Assembly (NCBI RefSeq): GCF_036346855.1
Contig: NZ_CP107841.1
Coordinates: forward strand, 1,116,001 to 1,180,000
DNA from: Streptomyces europaeiscabiei
Lineage (GTDB): Bacteria > Actinomycetota > Actinomycetes > Streptomycetales > Streptomycetaceae
Reading direction: 5' to 3'
Length of the DNA stretch: 64,000 nucleotides
The translations under genes were made by a program, and so were the position numbers. Under the pieces are notes generated by a model. The model saw only the letters and a program-made list of their open reading frames with translations. It was not told the DNA's origin and searched no databases. This document shows, piece after piece, positions 45,578-55,225 of the stretch; within the stretch, counting starts at the first letter, position 1; each line of letters starts with the position of its first letter.

Positions 45578-45623
45578 CGTGACGGTCCCGCCGGTTCGCC
45601 GGTTCGCCGGCGGGACCGTCACG
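45578..45623. terminator. Strong bidirectional hairpin terminator
   Basis: Perfect 17-bp arms (45578-45594, 45607-45623) around a 12-nt loop. It lies 42 bp after the secreted-protein frame and between convergent genes, so it is a shared terminator. Confidence 0.8.
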
Positions 45624-45898
45624 GCTGCCCTGACTGGCTGTGGGCAGGGTGGTTGCCCGGCCACCGGATCCAGTGGGCGTATCACTCCTGGGCCACGACG
45701 ACCTGTGGGTCCTGGCCCTTCTCGCCGAACACGACCAGCCGGCCGCCCGCGGCCCCTGTCGGTCAACGGCTTTCGGCACGGGCACACGTCGACGGGGCAC
45801 GGCGGGCGGCGCCGGCCTCTTCGTGCCGAGTGAAGTCCGCGTCGTAGGAGGAGATTCACCGCCGCCGCATCACCGACGTCATGCCGTGAGAGGCCGCG
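45624..45898. other. Intergenic region, no supported gene
   Basis: No frame with a known domain. A minus-strand stretch ending RLVVFGEKGQDPQVVVAQE near 45690 looks like a C-terminal fragment of a lost gene but is too short to identify. Confidence 0.3.
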
Positions 45899-47791
45899 TC
45901 AGTCCTGCGCGATCACGACCACCTCGTCGCGATCGGTCCAGCACCGTCGCTCGTTCTTGTCCGGGTTGATGCGCACTCCGTGGTCGGGAACGGCCGTGGC
46001 CCGGTCGTGGCGGCGGTAGCCGATGGCGCACTCGCCCCGCTGCCGAGCCGCGGCGACGACCGTGGCGAAGGACGCCTCACAGTCGGGCAGGACGTACGAC
46101 GCCGCCGGTCGCAGGTGGACCTGACTGCCGGTGGGGGAGAACAGCTCCTCGAACACGGCGGCGAGGTGCCGGTTCTGGGAGATCTGCGCCATCAGCAGGC
46201 CGATGAGTTTTCCGCTGATGATCACGTCGGCTCCGGGGCTGACGGGCGCGAGCGTCCGGTTGCGGTCGTCCGTCATCTCGGTGACCACCGGCAGCTCCCG
46301 CCCGGACTCCTGTTCCAGTAGTTGCAGAACGAGGAGCGTGACGAGGGTCCGGTTGTCGGCCTCGTCGGGCTGCTGTCCCGGAACGGGGTCCGGGCCAAGA
46401 ACGACGACGCTGTCGTACGAGTCCATCTCCAGGCACCGAAGTGTCTCGGGCCGGGTGACGTCTCCAGGCCGGAACGTGACGGTCAGCCGGGGTACGAAGG
46501 GTGCACCGATGTGCCGGACCTGTTCGGCCGTCACCTCCGCCCGGTCCGCCACCACGGCAATGGCCGAGCCGTACGCGGCGTACCGGCCCAACTGGTCGAC
46601 AATGAGCGAGGCCCGCCGGTTCCAGCCGAGGATCAGGAGCCGTTCGGGCCGGGCGTTCGTCGGCTGCCAGGGCGTCATCACCGACTCGTCGACCAGCCCG
46701 GAACAGTCGCTGAGCCGTGCAGTGTCGTCGTCCCGCGTGATGACGATCAGCCGGTCTCCGGGGCCGATCAGGGTCTGCGCCGGCGGGTTGAGCAAGGGCC
46801 TGCCGTCGCGCAGCAGGCCGACCACGCTGGAGGTGGCGTAGGCCAGCAGCGTGTCGCCGAAGGAGCGGCTGGTCAGGGCCGGGTCGAAGGCGAGATAGAA
46901 CTCGTCTCCTTCGAAGTCCAGGAGGTCGCGGTACACCAGCGAGAGTCCGGGACGGCGGGCGGACTGGACGATCAGCCGGGCAGTGATCGCGTCGCTCTCC
47001 AGGACGATGCCGCGCGCTCCCGCGGCGAGGGAGGCCGCCAACCGGTACCGGTCGTCTCTGACGGCGGCGACGACGGGCGGGCCTTCCTCATCGCCGAGAG
47101 CGGACCGCAGCGCCAGCAGCGTCTTGACCACCTCCGGGTCTGCCGACGGATCGTCGTGGGGCAGCACCAGCACAGCGCTGGCCGCGCCGGGGTTGGTCAG
47201 GGCGAGCAGGGCGGGGTCGGCGGGGGGACCGCTACGGCAGATCAGCCGGGTGCGGCCGCTGGTCCCCACCTTGCTCCTGAGGGCTTCTTCCATGGCGGTC
47301 TTGTTCCGGTCCGCCAGTACGGCCACCGCGCCGTACCGCTGGTTGGCGTTGGCGGCCACCAGTTCGCTCACCACCGTGAACACCTGTTCCGACCAGCCCA
47401 GCACCACCGAGTGCCCCTGCTCGATGACGGTGGAGCGCCCCCGCCGCAGCGCGGTGAGCCGCTCGGTGAGTCCGGTGGTGATCAGACCAACCAGGGTGGA
47501 GACGTACACCAGGGCGACCAGGGCGAGCAGTACCGACAACAGCACGCGCAGGAGTGGGCCGGTCGCCCCGCCGAGCCGCAGTGTCTCACCGGTGAGACGC
47601 CAGATCTCCACCAGCCTCCCCGAGCGGGACGCGGGCGCATGCGGGTCCGTCCACACCAGCACGGCGCTCACCGGGAAGACGACTATGAGGCAGCCCAGGG
47701 CCAGCCAGCCGACGAGCGCGGAGGTGCCGCGGGCCAACGTGGCGTCGAACCAGTAGCGCGCCCTGCCTGTGAATGAATCCCTTCGCCCCAC
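45899..47791 (-). CDS. CASTOR/POLLUX-like ion channel with tandem RCK domains
   Basis: A 630-residue protein. An N-terminal transmembrane helix is followed by a pore-region hairpin (about 80-110, LLRVLLSVLLALVALVYVSTLVGLITTGL). Two RCK/TrkA-N-type Rossmann modules follow (HSVVLGWSEQVFTVVSELV and RLLILGWNRRASLIVDQLG). The layout and the GWxExxxxxxxEL motif match CASTOR/POLLUX/DMI1-like channels, which in plants let cations cross nuclear membranes and in bacteria are poorly studied. The start is GTG 47791 with AGGGGG just before it. It is divergent from the amine oxidase, with an 8-bp repeat array between them. Confidence 0.82.
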   Translation of the reverse strand: MGRRDSFTGRARYWFDATLARGTSALVGWLALGCLIVVFPVSAVLVWTDPHAPASRSGRLVEIWRLTGETLRLGGATGPLLRVLLSVLLALVALVYVSTLVGLITTGLTERLTALRRGRSTVIEQGHSVVLGWSEQVFTVVSELVAANANQRYGAVAVLADRNKTAMEEALRSKVGTSGRTRLICRSGPPADPALLALTNPGAASAVLVLPHDDPSADPEVVKTLLALRSALGDEEGPPVVAAVRDDRYRLAASLAAGARGIVLESDAITARLIVQSARRPGLSLVYRDLLDFEGDEFYLAFDPALTSRSFGDTLLAYATSSVVGLLRDGRPLLNPPAQTLIGPGDRLIVITRDDDTARLSDCSGLVDESVMTPWQPTNARPERLLILGWNRRASLIVDQLGRYAAYGSAIAVVADRAEVTAEQVRHIGAPFVPRLTVTFRPGDVTRPETLRCLEMDSYDSVVVLGPDPVPGQQPDEADNRTLVTLLVLQLLEQESGRELPVVTEMTDDRNRTLAPVSPGADVIISGKLIGLLMAQISQNRHLAAVFEELFSPTGSQVHLRPAASYVLPDCEASFATVVAAARQRGECAIGYRRHDRATAVPDHGVRINPDKNERRCWTDRDEVVVIAQD

Positions 47792-48109
47792 GCCTGCCCC
47801 CTGTTCCGCCGCGTTCCGGCGGCGGCAGCCATGCCGCTCCGGTTCGCCGCCCCACTGCTCCCCCACCGACCGCACACGGCCACACGGCCACACGGCCACA
47901 CGGCCACACGGCCACACGGAAGTGTGGCGCCAAGGCGGCCGTGACACGCGGATCACCGTCCGTCTTTCATCCCTTCGGGGACGCCGCCGAAGGCGGCGCT
48001 CCGTGCGCTTCCGACTCGGCGTCAGCGGCTCGACCTCGGCATCGCTCGTTCGGGGCAACGCCTCGGCGCAGGTGGGCGGGCCGGGTCGGCCGACCGGTAC
48101 AAGTGCGTC
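47792..48109. promoter_or_regulatory. Divergent channel/oxidase promoter region with tandem repeat
   Basis: This 318-bp spacer must hold both promoters. The 8-bp array at 47873-47920 and the hairpin CCACAC-GGAA-GTGTGG (47912-47927) lie in its centre. The array could change promoter spacing on the channel side. No clear -10/-35 pair was seen. Confidence 0.4.
47873..47920. repeat. 8-bp tandem repeat CACACGGC, about six copies
   Basis: CACACGGC is repeated at 47873, 47881, 47889, 47897, 47905 and, with a last-base change, 47913. The final unit merges into a 6-bp stem hairpin with GGAA loop. Perfect short repeats like this can gain or lose copies by replication slippage. Confidence 0.92.
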
Positions 48110-50116
48110 ATGACTGAAGATCACGAAGCCGTCGTGGCAGGTTCAGGCCTGTCCAGGCGCAGCTTCACAACGGCAGCGGGAACGGCTGCGGCGGCCACGA
48201 CTCTGGCCAGTGGCGCGCCTGCCGCGGCGATGCCCGTACAGGCCGTCCCGGCCGCACCGGCGCCCACCCGGGGCGCGGACTTCGACAGGTGCCTGGCTGT
48301 GGCCCGGGCCCTGTTGGTCGTGGACGACCACGACCGCCCCTTGGTCCCACGCTACGAGCGGGTGCTCAAGGACGGACTGCCCGCTCAGCGGACGGCCACG
48401 CCCAAGAAGGTCCTCGTCATCGGGGCCGGCCCGGCCGGTCTGGTGACGGCGTTACTGCTGAAGCGCGCGGGCCATCACGTGACCGTTCTCGAGGCGAACG
48501 GCAACCGGGCGGGCGGACGCATCAAGACCTTCCGGCGCGGCGGCCACGAACGGGCGGCTCAGCCCTTCGCCGACCCCCGCCAGTACGCCGAGGCGGGCGC
48601 CATGCGCCTGCCCTCCAGCCACCCGCTGGTGATGGGCCTGATCGACCAACTGGACCTGAAGAAGCAGCGTTTCCACTACGTTGACGTCGACAGTGACGGT
48701 CGGCCCGCCAACCGCACCTGGATCTACGTCAACGGCATCCGGACGCGGCGTGCTGACTACGCCCGCGCGCCCCGGCGCATCAACCGGTCGTTCGGCGTGC
48801 CGCGCGCCCGCTGGGACACTCCCGCCGCGGCCATCCTTCGGTCGGTGCTGGATCCGGTGCGTGACGAGTTCAGCACCGTGGACGCCGACGGCAAGCGAGT
48901 CGACAAGCCGCTGCCGGAACGGGTGCGGGGCTGGGCCAGGGTCATCCAGCGATTCGGCGACTGGTCGATGTTCCGCTTCCTGACCGAGCACGCCGGGCTG
49001 GACGAGCGCACTGTCGACCTGATCGGCACCCTGGAGAACCTCACGTCACGCCTGCCCCTGTCGTTCATCCACAGCTTCATCGGCTCCTCACTCATCAGCC
49101 CCGACACCGCCTTCTGGGAGCTGGAGGGCGGCACGGCGGTGCTGCCGGACGCGCTGCTGGAGCAGGTGCGCGACACGGTCCGCTTCGACCGCCGGGTCAC
49201 CCGCGTCGAGTACCACGATCCCGACCGTCCTTCCTCCGACACCCCGCACGTCGGCCGCAAGGGCCCTCAGGTGTGGGTGGACACGGTCTCCGAGGGACGC
49301 GACGGCCCGGTGGTGCGCGAGCAGTTCACCGCGGACGCCGCCGTGGTCACCGTGCCCTTCTCCGGTCTGCGGCACGTACAGATCAGCCCCCTGATGTCGT
49401 ACCGCAAACGCCGCGCTGTCGCGGAACTGCACTATGACAGCGCCACGAAGGTGCTACTGGAATTCAGCCGCCGTTGGTGGGAGTTCACGGAGGCCGACTG
49501 GAAGCGCGAGCTGGGCCGGATCGACCCGAAACTGTACGACGCCTACCGCACCGGCCGCACACCCGCCGACGGCAGCCTCCTCGGCGCTCATCCCTCCGTA
49601 CCGGCCGGCCACATCTCCCGGGGCCAACGCACCCACTACGCCGCCAACCGTGCAGTCTCCCGCGACCAGCCCCAGGCAACACACGTCGTGGGCGGCGGCT
49701 CGGTGTCGGACAGCGCCAACCGGTTCATGTACCACCCCTCCCACCCGGTGCCCGGCAGTTCCGGCGGAGTGGTTCTGGCCTCCTACAGCTGGGCGGACGA
49801 CGCACTCCGCTGGGACTCACTGGACGACGAGGCTCGCTACCCGCACGCCCTGTGCGGACTGCAGCAGGTCTACGGCCAGCGTGTAGAGGTCTTCTACACC
49901 GGCGCCGGACGCACCCAGAGTTGGCTGCGCGACCCCTACGCCTACGGAGAGGCGTCCGTACTGCTGCCCGGCCAGCACACCGAGTTGCTGCCCTCCATTC
50001 CCGTGCCCGAAGGCCCGATGCACTTCGCGGGTGACCACACCTCCCTCAAGCCGGCCTGGATCGAGGGCGCCCTGGAATCGGCGGTCCGCGCCGCACTGGA
50101 GGTCCACACCTCGTGA
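48110..50116 (+). CDS. Tat-exported L-amino-acid oxidase (L-glutamate oxidase-like)
   Basis: A 668-residue flavoprotein with a Tat signal (SRRSF at residues 15-19 then an alanine-rich core). The FAD motif is [21 protein letters not shown] (about 97-118). It has the amine-oxidase substrate domain ([21 protein letters not shown]) and the C-terminal [23 protein letters not shown]. The N-terminal region before the FAD motif matches Streptomyces L-glutamate oxidase in layout. It would oxidise an amino acid to the 2-oxoacid, ammonia and H2O2 outside the cell. ATG 48110 is the only fitting start. Confidence 0.88.
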   Translation: MTEDHEAVVAGSGLSRRSFTTAAGTAAAATTLASGAPAAAMPVQAVPAAPAPTRGADFDRCLAVARALLVVDDHDRPLVPRYERVLKDGLPAQRTATPKKVLVIGAGPAGLVTALLLKRAGHHVTVLEANGNRAGGRIKTFRRGGHERAAQPFADPRQYAEAGAMRLPSSHPLVMGLIDQLDLKKQRFHYVDVDSDGRPANRTWIYVNGIRTRRADYARAPRRINRSFGVPRARWDTPAAAILRSVLDPVRDEFSTVDADGKRVDKPLPERVRGWARVIQRFGDWSMFRFLTEHAGLDERTVDLIGTLENLTSRLPLSFIHSFIGSSLISPDTAFWELEGGTAVLPDALLEQVRDTVRFDRRVTRVEYHDPDRPSSDTPHVGRKGPQVWVDTVSEGRDGPVVREQFTADAAVVTVPFSGLRHVQISPLMSYRKRRAVAELHYDSATKVLLEFSRRWWEFTEADWKRELGRIDPKLYDAYRTGRTPADGSLLGAHPSVPAGHISRGQRTHYAANRAVSRDQPQATHVVGGGSVSDSANRFMYHPSHPVPGSSGGVVLASYSWADDALRWDSLDDEARYPHALCGLQQVYGQRVEVFYTGAGRTQSWLRDPYAYGEASVLLPGQHTELLPSIPVPEGPMHFAGDHTSLKPAWIEGALESAVRAALEVHTS

Positions 50117-50394
50117 GCTGATCGACGGCCTGCCTGAGAGCCTGCAAAGAATCGACCTGTTCTTCCCGCGCCCGGGTTCGTTCACGCGGTGGCAGGAGAC
50201 CTGACGCGACTCATCAGCAGTCGGCCCGCCGTCCTTCGACTTGGGCGGCGGGCGTTCAGCCGGACACCGCGTACGCCGCTGTCCTGGGCCTGTTCGGCTC
50301 GTCGGCCGGCCGGTGACAGGACCACGAGTCGGTGGTTCGTTCCACGGCCCGGCCCGCCCCATCCGGCCCGGCCCGCCCCATCCGGCGCGGCCGG

Positions 50395-50680
50395 ACCGAC
50401 TTTGAAGCGGTTGTGCCGGAGGGGACGGGAGCCTTCCGCAGCTCGCTCGGCGGCCGTCCACAGCGGCTCCGAGGAGCGCTCGCCGATGAGGTGCCTCTCG
50501 ACGGCGGGCAGCTTCCACGGCACGGTGCCCACTCCCCCGGCGGCGACCTTCGCCTCCCGGATCACCCCGGCCTGTTCACGATTCGGGGTGTTGCCCGGTC
50601 GCAGCAGGAGGTCGGCGAAGGGGACCTGGCGTTCCCCGTCCGGGCCCAGCAGATGCTCGGTCGCAGCGCCGGGCTTCGTC
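50395..50680 (-). pseudogene. Remnant of a xanthine-dehydrogenase-type FAD subunit
   Basis: On the minus strand the segment ATEHLLGPDGERQVPFADLL, then GNTPNREQ, and KVAAGGVGTVPWKLPAVERHL and GSRPLRHNRFKV is the C-terminal part (CO_deh_flav_C) of FAD-binding subunits of xanthine/CO-type dehydrogenases. The FAD-binding N-terminus, part of the middle and the end are missing. No MoCo or Fe-S subunit gene is near. It lies between the oxidase and a kinase fragment. Confidence 0.65.
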
Positions 50681-50689
50681 AGCGGTTGG

Positions 50690-50886
50690 TCACCGTGCCG
50701 GCTGTGGGGAAGTCGCTGCAGGTCACAGCCGTCGACGACGGGCGCGGGTCCGACGGCCTGGAGACCGGTGTGGGTCTGGCCTCCATGCGGCGGCGGGCGG
50801 AGACGCTCGGCGGCACGTTCCGCATCACGTCGAAGGCATACGAAGGCACCACCGTGGCCGCGACCGTGCCACTGAACGCCCGGTGA
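50690..50886 (+). pseudogene. C-terminal fragment of a NarL-type sensor kinase
   Basis: The plus-strand words LQVTAVDDGRGSDG, GVGLASMRRRAETLGGTFR and TTVAATVPL are the G1/G2 ATP-lid region of a HATPase domain. No DHp domain, sensor region or partner frame precedes it, so only the last 65 codons survive. It faces the intact response regulator at 50928 but belongs to a different kinase gene. Confidence 0.72.
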
Positions 50887-50927
50887 CGGCGCCCGCCGGG
50901 AGGGGGCCGGCCGACGGGCAGGCTGGT

Positions 50928-51587
50928 TCAGGAGGTGCCGAGGCCCGCGTCCCTGGCCCGAGCGACGGTGGCGGCACGGTCGGTCGTTCCGATCTTGTTC
51001 ATGACGGTCGACACATGGTTGCGGACGGTTTTCTCCGCCAGGAACAGACGCCGGGCGATGTGGTGATTGCTGTGGCCCTGGGCGACGAGTTCGAGGATCT
51101 CGCGCTCGCGTTCGGTGAGTTCGGGGAAGACCTGGGCGGCGTAGGCACGCTGCGCCTGAGTGAAGAAGGCGTTGATGCGCCGCGCCACCGCCTCGCCGTA
51201 GACCGCGTTCCCCGACGCGACGGCGAGCACCGCGCGGGCGATCTCGGTACGGTCGGCGCCTTTCAGAAGGTAGCCGCGGGCGCCCGCGCGGAGCGCTCCG
51301 ATGAGGGCCTCGTCGTCCTCGTGCATCGTCAGGACCAGGACCCCGATTCGGTCGTCGCGGGCGTGGATCTCGCGGATCGCCTCGGTGCCGCCGAGGTTGG
51401 GCATGGCGAGATCGGTGAGGACGACGTCGGGGCCGGTCCGCTCGACCACTTTCAGGAGTTCCGCGCCGTCGGCCGCCTCCCCGACGATCTCGATGCCGTC
51501 GTGGCCTGCCAGGGCGGCCGTGAGACCGAAGCGGTACATCGGATGGTCGTCGGCGACGACGATCCGGACGGGCACTGCTCCGGTCAT
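50928..51587 (-). CDS. NarL/FixJ-family response regulator
   Basis: A 219-residue protein. The receiver domain (about 7-125) has the acidic pair in VVADDHPM, phospho-acceptor Asp in DVVLTDLAMPN and the Lys in YLLKGADR. The LuxR-type HTH is at about 150-215 (LTEREREILELVAQGHSNHH, then EKTVRNHVSTVMNKIG). Its ATG at 51587 overlaps the kinase TGA as ATGA, so the pair is coupled. Target genes are unknown. Confidence 0.95.
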   Translation of the reverse strand: MTGAVPVRIVVADDHPMYRFGLTAALAGHDGIEIVGEAADGAELLKVVERTGPDVVLTDLAMPNLGGTEAIREIHARDDRIGVLVLTMHEDDEALIGALRAGARGYLLKGADRTEIARAVLAVASGNAVYGEAVARRINAFFTQAQRAYAAQVFPELTEREREILELVAQGHSNHHIARRLFLAEKTVRNHVSTVMNKIGTTDRAATVARARDAGLGTS

Positions 51588-53539
51588 GATCCCTCCAGTG
51601 GCAAGGTGGCGGTGATGATCGTCCCGCGGGCCGCGGGCTCGACGATGAGGCTGCCACCGCGGGCTTCGGCACGGCGGCGCATCGACGGCAGGCCGACACC
51701 CGAGGGTGTCCCGGCAGGGATCCCGCGGCCGTCGTCGGTGACGGTGATCCTCAACAGTCCGCCGTGCGCCGCCACCGTCACCGTGGCCGCTCGCGCGGCG
51801 GCGTGCCGGGCGATGTTCGTGGTGGCTTCGGTGATGATGCGGTAGGCCGTGCTCTCCACCTCCGGTGGGAGCGTGGGCAGTTGGGCCGCCAGGATACTGA
51901 TGGACACGGCCGGCGCCAGGGTCTCGGCGTGCCGCCGCACGGCCTCAGCGAGCCCCAGCCGGTCCAGGACGTCGGGGCGGAGATCGTCGATGATCCGCCG
52001 GATCTCCGCCACCGCAGTGACCACCTCTTCCCGGGTACGGGTCAGCAGCGCGCCGGCCTCCACGGTGTTGCCCAGCGACAACTGGTCCGTCGCCGCCTGC
52101 AGCCCGAGCCCCATGCCGGCCAGCGACGGCCCCAGACCGTCGTGGAGGTCATGGCGCAGTCGGTCGCGTTCCACCCGGGTGACCTCGACGACCTGGTCCC
52201 GTTGAGCGGTCACCACATCGGCGAGCTCCAACGCCCGTACGACCACGGCGACTTGCTGAGCCAAGGCCGCCAACAGCCGTTTGTCCTCCCTGCCGTACGC
52301 TTCGCCCGGCGTGCGGTCGGACAGCGACATGGTGCCGAGTGTCCGCCCCGCCAGGCGCAGTTCCAGGGTGAGCCCGACCGTCGTGCTTCGGCCGAGCGCC
52401 GCGAGCGTCGCACCCCGGGCGTCCGTCACCCGGATCCCTGGGGCGCGCACGGCCTGCGTGACGGCGTCCAACGCGGCGGGCAGCAGGTCGTGTTCGCCCG
52501 CGTCGGCCATTCGGCTGCCCAGCCGCGCCAAGGCCCGCAGTGGGTCCCGGCGCCCGCCGTAGACCCACCAGTCCACAGCCCGTTGCAGACGTTCCCGGGC
52601 CGGGGCGAGGCCCACCGCGACCACCGCGGCCGACAGCACTCCCGGCAAGGCACTGCGGTCCCACACCGCGCCCACGGCTGTCGTCACCAGTAGGTACACG
52701 GTGATCACGACAGCCGTGAGCAGTGCGTAGACCAGGCCGCGCCGCATCACCGTCTCGATGCCGAGCATCCGGTAGCGCAGTACCCCGACGGCCACCGCGA
52801 CCGGGACGAGTACGCCGAGACTCGCGTGGACAACCGGTCCGGTGAAGAACAGGGCGGTCAGGAAGACCGCCAGCACGCACATCATCCACGCCAGTTGCTG
52901 TCGCATCGGGGGCTCGGACCGGATCAGCCGGACGACCGCCTCCACAGTGACGGCGAGCGCGCTCAGGCCGATGAGGAGAAGGCACACCGCGTCCAGGGCG
53001 CCGATCACGGCGGACGGCAGGGACGCCGGCGGGGTGCCACCGGGCACGATGTCGTCGTACGCCTGCGGGTCGAACGCCGTGCCCACTGTCAGCACCACGA
53101 TCGCCGTCCCGGCAGCGCCGACCGGCCACCACAGCCACCACGTGTTCGGCCGGCCCTGCGGATAGAGCGCCAGCACGAGGGTGGGCAGCGCGAACAGGGA
53201 CGGGACGTGCGCCCCGCCCGCCACGGCGGCGGCGACCGACGCCCCCGGCCAGTCCGGCTCCTCAACCGCCACACCGTGCCCGCCGTATGCCGCCAGGCCG
53301 ACCTGCCAGGTCCCGGAGCCACCGATGGCGAGGAACAGCCACCCCAGAGGATTCCGCGGCCGTAGCGAGACCAGTACGGCCCCGGTCACGGCCCATGACA
53401 CCAGCACCGCCCCCAGCAGAACCACCTGGAGACCGCCCCCGTCGCCCCCCGGCGTCCCACCGGCCGACCCCGACACCCACCCCGCGAACGCCACCGCCCC
53501 TACGCCCGACAACGGCACCGCCCACACGCCCCCGCGCAC
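51584..53539 (-). CDS. NarL-type sensor histidine kinase
   Basis: A 651-residue kinase with many hydrophobic segments in the first 320 residues (about nine), a GAF-like middle (about 330-430) and HisKA_3 with the phospho-acceptor His in RLRHDLHDGLGPSLAG. The C-terminal HATPase domain includes AEIRRIIDDLRPDVLDRLG, TDDGRGIP and GVGLPSMRRRAEARGG. The GTG at 53539 with GGAG 7 nt upstream is the best start; the frame reaches 53677. It transfers phosphate to the response regulator coded immediately after it. The membrane part suggests sensing of a lipid- or envelope-related signal. Confidence 0.9.
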   Translation of the reverse strand: MRGGVWAVPLSGVGAVAFAGWVSGSAGGTPGGDGGGLQVVLLGAVLVSWAVTGAVLVSLRPRNPLGWLFLAIGGSGTWQVGLAAYGGHGVAVEEPDWPGASVAAAVAGGAHVPSLFALPTLVLALYPQGRPNTWWLWWPVGAAGTAIVVLTVGTAFDPQAYDDIVPGGTPPASLPSAVIGALDAVCLLLIGLSALAVTVEAVVRLIRSEPPMRQQLAWMMCVLAVFLTALFFTGPVVHASLGVLVPVAVAVGVLRYRMLGIETVMRRGLVYALLTAVVITVYLLVTTAVGAVWDRSALPGVLSAAVVAVGLAPARERLQRAVDWWVYGGRRDPLRALARLGSRMADAGEHDLLPAALDAVTQAVRAPGIRVTDARGATLAALGRSTTVGLTLELRLAGRTLGTMSLSDRTPGEAYGREDKRLLAALAQQVAVVVRALELADVVTAQRDQVVEVTRVERDRLRHDLHDGLGPSLAGMGLGLQAATDQLSLGNTVEAGALLTRTREEVVTAVAEIRRIIDDLRPDVLDRLGLAEAVRRHAETLAPAVSISILAAQLPTLPPEVESTAYRIITEATTNIARHAAARAATVTVAAHGGLLRITVTDDGRGIPAGTPSGVGLPSMRRRAEARGGSLIVEPAARGTIITATLPLEGS

Positions 53540-53757
53540 AGTCACACTCCATTCTGCGGCGGTCCGACCCTGACGCACAGCGTTCGTGGCGGCATCACCC
53601 CGGGTTGTCCCGCGATACAGGGCTGCGGTGACGGCCACCGTCGCCGCCCGGCCGTCGGGGAACACCTCGGGCAGCATGGTGCAGCGGCATCAGGCACAGG
53701 GCCCACAGCCATCCCGTCGGCCAAGCGGCCCAGGCTGCCCCCGGCCATCGCCACGCC

Positions 53758-55040
53758 ATGGCTGCGGTCGTTCGCCGGACCCTGCTGTACGGCGGGCTCA
53801 CCGCGCTGGTCCTGTGCCTGTACGCGGGCGTGACCGCCGCCGTCCCCGCCGCCGTCCCCACCAGCCCGTGCCCGCCGTCGCCGCCGCCGCGGTCGTGGCC
53901 ACGCTGCTCGCCCCTGCCCGTGACCGTTTCCAACGGGTCGTCGACCGGGCGGTGACGGGGCCCGGAACGACCCCCTCCGGCCCTTCCACCGCCTGGGGAC
54001 CGAAGTGTCGGCGGTGTCGGCGGCGTCCGTGGACATCCTGCCGACCGTCGTGGCCGCCGTCGCCGCCGCCGTGCGAGCTCCCTACGCGGCCGTCGTCACA
54101 GCCGAGGGCACCACTCTGGCCGCGACCGGAACGGTGGGCGCCCGGGCCGTGGTCCGTCCGCTCACCCTTGCCCGGACCCACCTCGCCGACCTCGTCGTCC
54201 GCCCCGCGGACGAGGACGGCCTCACCGCTGCCGACGCGCAGATCGTCGACGCGTTGACCGTCCCGGTCTCGCTGATCGTCCATGCCCAGCGCCTCAACGT
54301 CGAACTGGTCGCCGCACGGAAACGCGCCGTGGGCGCGGCCCTGGCCGAGCGGGACCGGATCCGCCATGACCTGCATGACGGACTGGGCCCCTCGCTGTCG
54401 GGCGTCGCGCTTGGCCTGCAAGCCGTCCTGGAAGCAGTACGGACGGGACGGCCGTCCGTGCCGGACGGCCACGATCAGCCGGGGCCGTGGCCAGCGCCCT
54501 CCAAGTCGAGGAACTGGTGAGCCGATTGCGGGCGGAGGTGGGTCGCGCGGTGGAGGACGTGCGGCGCATCATCGACGCCCTGCGCCCCTCGGCCCTCGGC
54601 CCTCGGCCCTCGGCCCTCGGCCCTCGGCCGCCAAGATTCTGGTGTCCGCCCTTCAGGAACGCGCCACCTCCATCACCGACCGGACAGGACGACGTCCGAC
54701 CATCACGGTCGAGGCGACCGACCCCTTCCCACAGCTCCCGCTCCCCGCCGAGACCGCTGCCTACCGGATCACCGACGAGGCCCTCACCAACGTGGTCCGA
54801 CACGCACAGGCCACACGCTGCGTCGTCCGCCTGTCCACCAATACCGGCACCGGCGCTGTGCTGACCGTCGAGGTGCACGACAACAAACGTGGGCCGACCG
54901 CACCTTGCCGTGGAAACGGCGGCGTCGGCCTGGTGTCCATGCGCAGGCGGGCCGAGGAACTCGGCGGCACATTCCGGATCGCAGTCGACGACACCGGCAA
55001 CACCGTGACGGCGCAACTCCCCTTGAACACAGGCCAGTAG
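53758..55040 (+). pseudogene. Frameshifted sensor histidine kinase
   Basis: A second NarL-type kinase can be followed over three frames: VRRTLLYGGLTALVLCLYAGV (frame 1), PAVAAAAVVATLLAPARDRFQ (frame 2), RAPYAAVVTAEGTTLAAT to IRHDLHDGLGPSLSGVALGLQ (frame 3), VEELVSRLRAEVGRAVEDVRR, then the HATPase part LVSALQERATSITDRTG, TAAYRITDEALTNVVRHA and GGVGLVSMRRRAEELGG. Each change is a small indel. One is a 7-bp repeat array (54586-54627). A start with ribosome binding site is missing. Confidence 0.85.
54586..54627. repeat. 7-bp tandem repeat CCCTCGG, six copies
   Basis: Six perfect copies of CCCTCGG occupy 54586-54627, inside the decayed sensor kinase, in the segment joining the DHp and ATPase parts. 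Each copy changes the reading frame by one base. Confidence 0.93.
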
Positions 55041-55225
55041 CTCCGCCAATCCGGGATCGTGCGCCCGCCCCCACCGGTCCTGGCCGGTCCCGGCCGACCC
55101 GGGCGAAGTGCCCAGAGGCGCCGGGACACACGCCTCAGGTGGGTCCGGGACCGGGCGCGGACGATGCGGATGTGAAGAGCCGGTGCGACGCATCGGCCCC
55201 ACCGGAACGGAGAGAGGCCCAGATA

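Noticed and set aside
45640..45969. Plus-strand frame of 109 codons after the hairpin
   Set aside because: It runs into the channel gene on the other strand and has no recognisable domain or good start.
47792..48124. N-terminal extension of the channel protein through the 8-bp repeat
   Set aside because: The frame is open to 48124, but it overlaps the oxidase start, codes a WPCGRVAV repeat and has no homology; GTG 47791 is the better start.
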